NCBI GenBank assembly: GCA_905250025.1 | Contig: CAJNOJ010000014.1 | Coordinates: 503,624 to 567,623, forward strand | Direction: 5' to 3' | DNA: 64,000 bases | From: Adineta ricciae | Taxonomy: Eukaryota; Rotifera; Eurotatoria; Adinetida; Adinetidae | In this document: one piece after another, positions 22,480 to 34,586 of the stretch | Numbering within the stretch: the stretch's first letter is position 1 | Layout of the letters: each line of letters starts with the position of its first letter | Notes under the pieces: model-generated | Database searches by the model: none | What the model was told of the DNA's origin: nothing | Seen by the model: the letters and a program-made list of their open reading frames with translations, nothing else | Made by a program: the position numbers and the translations under genes

Positions 22480-24545
22480 GCACAGAAGAAAAAAGAAGTT
22501 TTTATGTAATGATCATGACATGAATCGTTCATCTTGCGGAAGACAATGACTTATTCATTTCAATGGCCGTTGGCTATCTCTGAAACTGATCTTGTTTTTT
22601 TGTTTAACATGAATGAACATATCGTTTGTCTTTGATTTTAAGTTACGCTCGATTGATTTTTAATAGTTTTCGATGTGTAGTTTGAAGGTAAACAAGATGA
22701 GTGTTGTTAGTTGAACAAATATTATTATCGAAGGACATTGGATTCCGTCGGAAAATGTCGAAAAGTGTTCATTTGCTCGATGAATGAAGTTCTAATTGAA
22801 TGGTTTTCTTTTATCGATCAAATCATAAGGAACGATGTAACTTGTCGTATGAATTTCTTTCTAGACGATGCATAGGAAAAGAGCTTTTCTTTAGCAAATC
22901 TCTGAGGAATTTAAATATGAATCACAAGATAATTGTCTTTTATTGAAAAGAAAAGCGTTTCCGAATTGCAATACAAAGAAGAAACATTCTCATTTGATGA
23001 ATAGAAACAAGTTAGTTAATAAGTGTACGGAAGGTACGATGATGGGATTATCCTACTCAATTTGCCATCTTTTCTTGATGGAAAAATGAATTTTTAATAT
23101 AAAGTATTACGTCGTTGGCATGACATTGACACCTACGTGTGAAAGATAGATGAAAATAAACTTCAATTACCTTGTGTTTTTATTAAATATTCTTTGAAAC
23201 AAATCATAACGAGTTCAATGAATATTTATATTCCAAGTAGAGCTGATCAAATGTCATAGGAATGTTTTTCAACGACGACGAGTGAGCAGGGCCGTTTTCT
23301 ATCTTGTCAATCAATTATTTATCGTCAATAGTTCATAAAAAAAAAAGAAAATAGAAATCTTTTAATCAGAATAGATGGTCTTTTTTTTTTTTAAAATTCT
23401 CATTATTCTTCAGATCAAGAGAAAGCAAAAGATCAGAGTTCTGCATAAAAACATTGCAATTGAAAATGTCTATATGACCTGCTAATGTAAAGGGACGTTT
23501 TTTTACTTTTTTCTTTCTCTCTATTAATAGTCAACCTCTTCATCTGTTTTAACATGATGGATTACTGCTTTGTTGTTTTGAATACGAGATCTTTGAATGT
23601 TGGATCACTTGTTTACCGTTTCTATGCCTCTGAATCAAAGTGCACAACACCCAATGCCATCATCTCTTTTCTCGTTTGTTATTTTTCAATGAAATGTTAA
23701 CAATATGACACATCACTTATTTACGCAAACAACAACGCACAGGATGTTTTCTGAAGATTTCTTCACTGGTCTGTTGAAGACGTGTGAATCAGTCTTTTCA
23801 GGTTATTTAGACAAGTTTGTTACTCTCGATGAATATGTATTGAGCGTGTTTTCAGTTAAGATTTATCAAAACCCTTGTCAGTCGGTTATAATCAACATGT
23901 GTATGTTTTTTGTTTTCATTAAGATCGACTTAATTTTCTCGTCGTTAACAAGGCCTAAGCACGAAACTTTCTCACGGATTCCAATTAAGAAGCAGAAAAA
24001 AGAAAAGAGTAGAGAGTCTTTCCGATTAGTTCTAGAACTCTTGTGCTCTCCCTTTTATCTAGTGATTGCATGTAGAAACTGATTAATTTCAAGTTCACTT
24101 CTTCCATAAGGAAGAGATACCAATTGAATGATCATCTAACGACGTTGGCAACAAAGTCAGTATGACAATAACAAAATAATAGCAATCTAGTTAAGAGGAA
24201 CGTTTATTTGTGTTACGGTTAATCAGGATGAATTGCGATGCAGTCACATACTCACACCCAGCATATACATAAATACGCAACGAAGAAAAAAAGAAGTGCT
24301 TGATGGAAAGAGAAAATCAGAAGAGGGAGAGAGGGAGACAAAGCGCACCATTTGCCATCAGCGTATAAAAAGAGTCATGGAAAGATGAAAAAAAGAGAGA
24401 GAGAAAGTCTATTATGACTGGTTTTTTTTTGAAAAAATAGAAGCGAGGAAGACGAAGAAAACGTTTTTATATTTTGTTGCCTTATATTGTCAACAACACA
24501 AACGTGTTCAATTCATTGGAGTATGTGACACTTCATTTATTCGTT

Positions 24546-24562
24546 TTCTCTCTCTCTCTCTC
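24546..24562. repeat. (CT)n microsatellite
   Basis: Run of CT dinucleotides in a gene-poor region. Confidence 0.8.
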
Positions 24563-25446
24563 TTTTCCTTAACAAACAACTTCGATACCATACTATTAAT
24601 AGTTAGATATTCTAGTCTTTGTTTCAAGAAAAGCACACAATCAGATATGGAGGTTCAGTAAGGGCTTCGTGCATGCTTATTTATTGAAAAAGAATGCGCA
24701 TTCGGTCGTTTTTTCTCATTTATTTTTCCCCCTTTTTTCTTTCTCCTGCAGTTTCATTTATAATTCATTCAAACAGTACTCTTCTATTTACTCATCAGGT
24801 AACGAGCTTCTAGTACACGAAGGAAATCGAAATGGAATAAGATTTAATATAGAACAACCGTGTGTTCGACTTCTAGTTTGTGCACATGCATAAACATGGC
24901 TAGTGAATCGATACCACCACAACGACAATGTGTAATCGATCAAAGGGCAAGCATATAGGAAAGAGGAGAGGAGAATAGCAAGACCTCGCTAGTGCAAAAG
25001 AAGATTATTGCTTGACTGAAGATAATATATTAATGGGTGACGTGGAGTCTTGTTGCATGCTTTTGGGATGAATAGTAACATGACAGAAGAAAACAAGGGA
25101 GAGAGAGAGCGGAGATGAATATACTATACAGGCAGACGACAGTAAAAACAACAGAAAGACATCAAAGTCTTTCCTGAGAATATAGCGGAGAAAAATATCC
25201 ATGTCATTTTTTTCTCGCTCAGTAAATACTAGAGAACTAGGGTAATTAAGAAAGCTTTCTTTTCTTCCTTAAAGATGGATTGTCAAATATATCGAAGCAA
25301 TCAAAGAATAGCAAACTACTATCTCATTGTCATATTTTGATATGACCTCATTTGTGACAGAATTCTGTCAAGGAATTTAAGGCCAATTTTTCTCTCTCTG
25401 TTCTAGACACGTTTATAGAAATCACATCAAAATCTGACGCACACCA

Positions 25447-26737
<1,291 letters not shown>

Positions 26738-27349
26738 TCGAAACAGAGACTTTTCTGTATATTGTCAGAATGAAAAGGATTTTCTTGGAGAGAACTAAAC
26801 TTATTTTTGATATTCACTTCGAACGCTACTCGTTCAATACACAGAGATGCATCTCCAAGGACGTTCAATGCGCCAATTATGCTTTGACTTATCATTGATT
26901 AAGAAAAGCAATCGAGACGAAGTGCCTTTCAACTGCTCGGATTAGAAAATAATTTCCTACTCGAAAAGAGAAAAAAACTGGATACGATTTGATTACTATT
27001 CAAGTATCATTCCGGATTGGAGTACGAGCGATTGTATAATCTGAAAAAAGATCGTTAGAAATCCAATTTACTATCGGCGGGTAGTCTATTCACAATGACC
27101 GAACGAATAACAAGATGTCTAATCAGTTCCTTTGTCATACTACCAGCGAAAGGATATTTGATATGGTGGGTAAATGAATAATTCATTATGGAAAATGAAA
27201 ATCTTTTGCGAAAGAAGACTGAGAAAGGGTCGTAGACAAATGTTTGAGCTGAACTATGTTTAGAAATGATTTATTAAACATGAAAAAAGAATTTGGTTAA
27301 TGTCAAAACAATCGATCTGGTGTTTGTCAACAAGTTTTAGCGATTACCT
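26738..27349. other. Intergenic region between convergent genes
   Basis: 612 bases between PKA-C (+) and the kinase-like gene (-). No gene seen. Confidence 0.7.
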
Positions 27350-28453
27350 TTATGAAATACATTTGAAAATCTTCTTGTTTGTTTGACTAAACTTCCAATA
27401 CTTTTCAAATAAGACTCGATAATCATAAGGAACTTCTTCTTTGTATTTTTCACTCTTACTCGTTACCATTTTCCCCATCATCGAGCAAAATCTGCCGAGT
27501 TCTTTCCTCTCATGCGATTGAATTTTGTCAATCAGGTCATCTTTCATCAGACGTTTCAAATGGCCTAAGAGATTGATTGGTTGTTTGAAAAAATTACTCG
27601 TACTGGTGAAATGGTCATGTTTAAGACTGAAATGTGCGCCGCCAAAATCAATCAGATTGACTTTATTCTTATTTCGACGATCGACGAGGATATTTCGTTC
27701 ATGCATATCATCATGCGAGACGCCGATTTGGTCGAGGTTGCAAACAATAGCCGCAGTTTGACAAGATATGAATAGAAGATCTTTTGAAGATAATTGATCG
27801 ATGATTTTCGATAATTCTTCATAACCGTCGAGATATTCCATAGCAAGAATCCTATAAGAAGATGTTTCGAGGTACGAGACATATTTGGGAATGAGAGGAA
27901 CTTCGTATTCGGTGAGGAGACGAAGTGCAACAGCTTCGCGTAAACTCTGTTCGCTTCCTTTGTTTTCAATTAACGATTTTAAGTCGATACGATTATAACG
28001 TCCGGCAACATTGAATGAAACAAGATCGAGTTTCGTCGGTAGTTTGATGAACTTCATTGCTAACGGGAAACTAACGGTTTTTGATCGACCTCGTACAACT
28101 AAACCATAGGTACCAGCACCGATTAATGACTGGCGATCGGTACTAACGCAAGTCGCCGATGGATTTGATGGGCACGATTGAGTTTTTATGCTAAGACCGT
28201 TTTGTTTCAAAAGATCAAGTTCATTCACGGATACCGGGTACTCGAGATTTTTCGCCGAGCATGATGACCCCAGATCTTTTTTAGTCGATTTCAAGCAATA
28301 TCCCGTGTCGTCAGCTGAACCGATTCAAATAATCATGTATAAACATCGAGAATTCTTTCGATACTTACATTTGAGCTTGCCGATGTCACTCGATACTTTG
28401 GACACAAACAGGTGTACGAAGAAAACTAGAATGTGTACATCAAACGGCAACAT
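27350..28453 (-). CDS. Atypical kinase-like protein with signal peptide
   Basis: Two exons (28453-28369 and 28314-27350) give 349 residues. Exon 1 encodes a hydrophobic leader (MLPFDVHILVFFVHLFVSK) that looks like a signal peptide. The kinase fold is then visible: glycine loop IGAGTYGLVVRG, Lys in LAMKFIK, a helix-C Glu in SLREAVALRLL, hinge AMEYLDGYEEL, catalytic loop SHDDMHERNIL and LIDFGGA. The catalytic loop keeps Asp and Asn but has His where eukaryotic kinases have Lys, a pattern (D-x-H-x-x-N) more usual in bacterial, viral or aminoglycoside-phosphotransferase-like kinases. No activation-segment APE is clear. The N-terminal region after the leader is Cys-rich (GYC, SSC, SCPS, ATC). Function and substrate are unknown; secretion is an inference from exon 1. 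Confidence 0.7.
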
Positions 28454-29383
28454 TCTTGTCGTAACGACTCAAATTATGACAAGAGAGAATAATAATTTCT
28501 CCCGTTTCAGCGCATATATATATAGAGATATCGAACAGGCGTGTGTTGGGAATAGGAAAACATCAGTAGTGCCAAAAATAGTACTGATTTATAGCGGATA
28601 ATGTTAGCATAGGGAATCGATCGTTCTGTGTACGAACGATGGAAAAGCTTCTCGATATCTCACCATGACTAGATAACCTTTTTTGCGAAGAGAAAGAACA
28701 TAAATCATTGCACATTTAACATGAGGAACAAATTATATCAGTGTGGGTCGGGTTAAATTCACACTTGTTTTTCTTGTCATGTGAATAGTTGAAAATAAGA
28801 AGATAATACAGTCGACTAGATATTCGCATGGGACAGATACGGTAGTTTCAAACAGACTAGTCAATCTATTGTATGACCTTTATTCGCTTATGTAAGAGCA
28901 CATGCTTCTTGAGCAAATTATATGTCAATGCATCACAAAGTTGGAGACTTGAGCTTACGATTGATGATACGTCAAATAAAAAGAAGAATATGTCTGATAT
29001 AGTCATTGTCGATCGATAAAAATAAGATGGTGCCCGAGTTGTTTCGGTTAGTCGATCTTTTACAATATAGCTCCTCATTAGAATGAACATAATTTCATTC
29101 GACTTTAAACAACAACACTTTACCACCCGATTTAGTTGTGTCAATCGACTTATTCCATTTGAATTACTCATTCTCCTATTTCGTATTCGACTCCATTGTC
29201 ATAGCAATGCTCCTCTATGACTTCAACGTCTATTACTAACGCATCTATGCACTTGGTATTAATCTTCCATCGCAATGGTCGATGCACTTACAACGACTGT
29301 TCGCAACACTTATATCTTAATATTATATTATTTGAAATTTCTTCTCCCTTGCAATCTCATCTTCAAACACAGCGTTAGTAATT
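28454..29383. other. Divergent intergenic region
   Basis: 930 bases between the kinase-like gene (-) and the KH-domain gene (+). Shared upstream DNA; an acceptor-like ACACAG lies near 29372 shortly before the ATG. A 101-codon minus-strand frame (28866-29171) is not recognisable. Confidence 0.6.
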
Positions 29384-31566
29384 ATGCAAAATAATCCAAC
29401 TGCTTTTCAAGATGCTGTTGCACGTGCAAGAGAAATAGCACAAAAATTGTCTGCATCAGCACCTAATTCAAATTCACTGAAACGACCAAATTCAGACGAT
29501 GACGTTGCAAATAAACGTCCAGCACTGGATGCTTCAACGCCTGTCTTGCGTGCACAGCTAATCGCACAACAGATCAACTCACAGTTGGGCGTGAAAGCAT
29601 CAAGCGATTCGGCACCACTGTCAAATCAACTGACATATCAAGAAGATTACAAGATTCCAGATAAATTCGTCGGACTTGTTATTGGTAAAGGTGGAGAACA
29701 AATCGTTCGACTTCAGCAAGAAAGTGGATGTAAAGTACAAATCTCTCAAACCAGGCCAGATCCTGCACCTGGCGGGCCAAATCCTCCTGATCGTTTAGCT
29801 AACCTATCTGGCTCACGAGAAGCTATTGAACGAGCAAAACGTATTATGGATGAAATTATAACGAAAGGAAGAATGGCTGATGGCGGATCAGGCAGTGTCA
29901 ATCCGTATTCGATGGGTGGTGCCAATTCTAAAACGCTTGATGTTATGCTACCATCTGCAAAATGTGGCTTAGTCATTGGCAAAGGTGGTGAAACCATCAA
30001 AAGATTATCTGTAAGTTATCGAATTGTTCATTTGCAAGAAAAATGAACTGTAAACTGATTTTTTTTGTAGGAAGAATTCAATGTTAAAATGTATGTTGTA
30101 CAAGAAACTACGGACATCGATGGAATCGAACATAAACCCTTGAGAATAATGGGAGAACCAGATCGAGTTGAAGTAAGTATCAAATCGAAATCACCATATG
30201 ACAAATCGATTCTATTCTTGTTGAATCAATTCTAGCGTGCTAAACAATATGTACTCGAATCATTGTTGAAAACAGGTGGTATACCTAATTCAGGTAATCG
30301 TTCCGGAGGAAATCAATCGGGCTCAAATTCATTTAATGAATACGGCTCACGGGTAAGTGTTTCCAACCGATGATCTGCATTTCTATGGAGTATTCTGTAG
30401 TCGGGTGGTGCACCTATGACAGGTCCGTGTAATGAAGCAACATATCATGTACCCTATGAGAAAGCTGGAATTATTATTGGCAAAGGTTTGCATAGGATCA
30501 TATTGCTTCATAGACTATGACTGATTTTAGGTGGTGAAAGTATCAAAGAAATCAATCGTAAATCGGGAGCTTTTGTCGAACTTGATAAAAGTCATGCTCC
30601 ACAAACTGGTAACATTTCCGAACGAGTGTTTAAACTACGTGGTACACCCGATCAAATCGTGAAAGCACAGCAATTAATGTATGAAAAAGTTGCCAATAGC
30701 GCTGGTGGCTCAGGGGACATGTTAACACCAATTTTGTTTCAACAACAATTCAGTTTGCCATTAGTGGGATCAAATCCAGTTGACGGTTGGAATGGAAGTA
30801 GTGACCCATATGGTAACGGTGTGAATAGCAACGATCCTTACAGTCAATGGTCGAATGCATTCGGACAATGGCCACAAAGTACGGATAAGTAATTCGAATA
30901 AGCTCAATAAAACGTTCCTTTTCTTCTAGTGAATGCCTATGATCAAAGCTCGTCTACTAACAGCGGCGATTCATCTTCCGCGAATAATTCATCTGCTATG
31001 GCCGGAATGGATCCAGCCTGGATCGCTTATTATCAGCAAATGAACTACTATAACATGATGCAATCGGGTATGACTGGAACTACGTCATCGGGAACATCGA
31101 CTAGTACGACAACAACAAAAGCCACAGACTCAACAGCAGGCACCAGTGATACAAGCTCCACAGCAGCAGGTTTGTTATTCATTTTCAAGTTTCTATTTGA
31201 TTGAAATAGTTCTACTTTAGCAGTCAATCCAACTACTGGGCAAGCAGACTATAGTCAACAATGGGTTGAATACTATCGTGCAATGGGACAACACGAATAT
31301 GCCGATGAAATCGCTAAACAAATGAAACAAGTACATCGATACTGAGACGATCGATCTTTCTAGTAAAGATTTTCCATTGATTTTAGTCCAGTTCAACTAC
31401 GACGAATTCATCGTCGACAACTCCAGCTACTGATACTACTCAAGCTGCAACGATGATGATGGGAAATGGTCCTAGTTCTTGGGCAGCATACGCACAACAA
31501 TGGGCTAATGCAGCAATGTCAAATTCGACCAATGGTAATAATTCGTCCAGTGTCTCAACTTCTTGA
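29384..31566 (+). CDS. FUBP/KSRP-type RNA- and DNA-binding protein with three KH domains
   Basis: Eight exons (29384-30010, 30071-30172, 30236-30352, 30401-30485, 30531-30878, 30930-31169, 31221-31330, 31387-31566) give 602 residues. Three KH domains are clear from their GxxG loops: IGKGGEQI (near residue 105), IGKGGETI (near 200) and IGKGGESI (near 325). Vertebrate FUBP1/KSRP have four. The C-terminus has Tyr-rich motifs (DPAWIAYYQQM and QQWVEYYRAMGQHEYADE), like the transactivating Tyr motifs of far-upstream-element-binding proteins, within Ser/Thr/Asn/Gln-rich low complexity. An N-terminal segment with FQDAVARAREIAQKL matches the family helix. Such proteins control transcription, splicing and AU-rich mRNA decay in the nucleus and cytoplasm. 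TGA is followed at once by GAGGTAAGC, so a 3'-UTR intron or alternative end is possible. Confidence 0.88.
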
Positions 31567-32884
31567 GGTAAGCAAGTAACGTAAACGACATCTTCTTCTT
31601 CTTTATTTAAATTTGACAAGAAATATTTTCTACATATAAATAAATCCTCCAATGATGTTTGTAAGTCATCATTGAGGAATACAAAAAAAAAGAATTTCCG
31701 AAGCTCAGTTTCAAGTTTAATCATTTTTTCCCTTTGTTTTGTTGTTTTTTATCATTATTTGTAGGAATCGAATGATTTATTCTTCTCTTCGTCTTTATCT
31801 TATTCAACAAAATTGATTTACTTATGTTTATGTGTTTTCCTTAGAAGACAATGATTTTTGCGCCTTTTTTTGTTTTGAAATTATCGACGACTTACATCAA
31901 ATCTCGTCTGTCTCATCGCCATCACCATCATCCAATGTTATTTGTATTTTGTTGTTTTTCTTTTTCTTGCAAACATTACTTGTATAACTGTCGATGTCTT
32001 CACTTTATATGATCATTCTGTTCTATTTCTAGCGGAAAACGTATGAGCCGGCCTCATAATTACTCACAGATACAAATAACAAGAAAAACGCTTCATTTTC
32101 TTTCTTTTGTTTTTAGCATCACATCATTTAATTTTTCTAGTGATAATAGGAGATGAGATTCGACGGGTAACATCGTAATTTTCTTCTTATTCTCTTCAAT
32201 GTTTTATGTAGACTTTACAAAGCAACAAAAAAGCACGCGATCGCGGTAAGTCCGATCTATGATAATCATAAATCAGTTTTCAGAAAGGCGGAAGAAACGC
32301 AACCGATGAGATGATTCTATTTTAGCTTTTCACATGGCGATCTTCGTTTAGAGTTTTTCGTCTACAATCATAGTCATTCTTGTTCTAATGAAAAGCGATG
32401 TTTGATGAAGCTCGGAATAGATTGTTTATTTTTAGTCATTTGTGAAAATTTTATCGAGAATATACAACGATTGGTGGGAAGAATGCATGAATACATTTTG
32501 GAATGTAATAAAAATATAATCTATTGGATGATATGCTCTGTCTCGATATAATTTTGAATATATGGACATAATATTCAGTTGATTTCATTCATGACAGAAT
32601 GATAAACACTGCTTGCTATATAGCGAATATTATATGTGACATTATTTGTCACATCTGATTTCTTTATGTTAATTAATAAATATCTGTTGAATGCGAACAA
32701 AGGACACGCTTTCGACAATGTACTTGTGATCTTTGTCTGATATGTAGAAACCGATGGCAAACATAATTGCAATTAAGATGACTCGAAACAAAATCAGAAA
32801 GATTTATTTGAGTAGATTTGAAACAGAACGAAAAAAAGAGCATGGATTAACTCGTTGGAATGCAAGTTAACGAATAAATCGCTT
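31567..32884. other. Intergenic / 3'-UTR region between convergent genes
   Basis: 1.3 kb of T-rich DNA after the KH-domain gene. A small inverted repeat (ATGTGACA...TGTCACAT) lies near 32632-32654. No gene called. Confidence 0.6.
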
Positions 32885-34145
32885 TCATTCTGTAGAAGTG
32901 CTGTCATTAGGAGTGAAATTATTATTTACATTAGTTATATCAATCGCACTTTTTAAATGAATCGCTTGATCTAATGAAATTCCTCGCTCAATTTCTTGAA
33001 TCTGTTGATACGTTGGTAGGATTGTTGATGAACATGGTTGTGGAATGTGAACACCTGATTGTCAATGTAGAGAAAATTAGTTGTAGATGATTGAATTTGA
33101 AGTAATTGTTACTTGTTCCTACCTGATGATGATGATGATGATGGGTTTGTTGGACGAACGGTGGGAAATTTCACAAGAGGACAATTATTAAACTTTGTGC
33201 CTGGATGTGTAATATGCGATGGGAGGACTGGTTGTGTTTGCTGTGGGTTTGGCGTTATCTGTCCTTGCTGTTGTTGATGCTGTTGATAGATCAGGGCCTG
33301 TGCTGTTAATAATGTCGGCAAAGCAGCTTGGATTTGTTGTGCTTGAGCTTGAAGTACTGATTCTTTGACTCGTTGTTGAATCACTATTAAAAGAATCAAG
33401 ATTTAGGATTGATCCGACTGTTAAGGATCGATATACTTGTTGCTAGGAGAGCATTCGTTAATTGATATTGCAATTGAATGGTGGATTGCGTTTGTGTTGG
33501 TTGCTGTTGTTGCTGTAAGATAAGCGAATTCATTAATGTTTGAATTGCATTGAGATTCGTTTGTGGTTGAGCGTTTTGTTGTCGAGCTGCCATGGCTGCT
33601 GCGGCCAAGTTTTTCGTATGTAAATCTTTTCGATTTGCTGATGAAGTGTTCATGGTATTCTCAGAATTCGTGGTAGTTGACGAGGCGGAATGCGATGGTT
33701 TTGATAGTTGTTCATCATTTATCACTGAATTTGATAGTTTCATTGGTTCTGATTTATTATTGACAACATCGGTTTCTTCAGCATGCGATGAACGTTGTTC
33801 TCGTTTCTCATGACGATGACGAGGCGGTACATTATCGTAATACGATGTGTAATTATTATTCAACGATTTGCCATGGTATTGTTGTTCAGACTTCGTTTGA
33901 CGTTCTTTGCGCATGTGTTGAGAAGATGAAGGATATGCGTTGCGATATTGGTAATAATGACTGGGATAGAAATTATCATTCGATCGATGATAATCCTGAT
34001 TCCAGTAGTGATTTTTATTCATTAACGATTGTTGATGGTATTCTTCTCGAGCAATATATGCATTCATATTTCTTGATTGATGAGTAGTGTTGGTATTGAT
34101 TCGACGACGTGTCTGTTGTTGTTTTGCTGTCGGTGTCGATGACAT
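32885..34145 (-). CDS. Gln/Asn-rich protein of unknown function
   Basis: Three exons (34145-33437, 33383-33123, 33054-32885) splice in frame to 379 residues. I do not recognise the family. The N-terminal half is rich in Asn, Gln, Tyr, His and Arg, with stretches such as FYPSHYYQYRNAYPSSSQH and PPRHRHEKREQRSSH. A middle part has helical, Ala/Gln-rich segments (NLAAAAMAARQQNAQ and VLQAQAQQIQAALPTLLTAQ). The C-terminus is a short conserved-looking helix (QQIQEIERGISLDQAIHLKSAI). Composition suggests an RNA-granule or translation-associated disordered protein, but that is only inference. The frame is open upstream of the ATG to about 34184, so the start could lie further 5'. Confidence 0.6.
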
Positions 34146-34586
34146 ATTTGACGAAGACGTGAAAAGGTAATGACAAGTGTACACCTACACTTGATGAAAA
34201 ACCGAGACAATTGTTATGAAAAATTTGCCGCCAATCCTTTTCTAACACAATAAACTAATTATTTTGGCTAAAACTCGCACGTGATTCTATTTTCTTTGTT
34301 CTGCCGATGTACAGACATGTCGGTTATCTGTGAGAATCGCATCACATATTATACCGTCAATTACAGTTCTCCCTAAGATTCATTTTTCATCGCTTAGACT
34401 GCAGGAATTTAAGGAAAATGTTGAACTAATCGAACTTCTCATTTTAGATTTGACTAAATAGTCAGATGAAATGTTCCAAAACAGTGATCATGAATGACAG
34501 TCATGTTTTTAACTGTATTCGTTTGTGTAATTATTGAATAAATCTTATATTTGTCAAGAATCAGAAAAACAATATACAATCCGAGA
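34146..34586. other. Divergent intergenic region
   Basis: 440 bases between the Gln-rich gene (-) and the aminopeptidase (+). No further gene seen; likely holds both promoters. Confidence 0.6.

Larger units (their letters stand above)
22444..25446. other. Gene-poor intergenic region, 3.0 kb
   Basis: AT-rich with homopolymer runs (T-rich near 23380-23392) and (CT)n at about 24546-24562 and GA-rich tracts at 24310-24410. Open frames at 23705-24082 and 24669-24893 have biased, non-conserved content. A polypyrimidine-AG site at about 25390-25406, just before the PKA start, may be a trans-splice acceptor. Confidence 0.6.
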
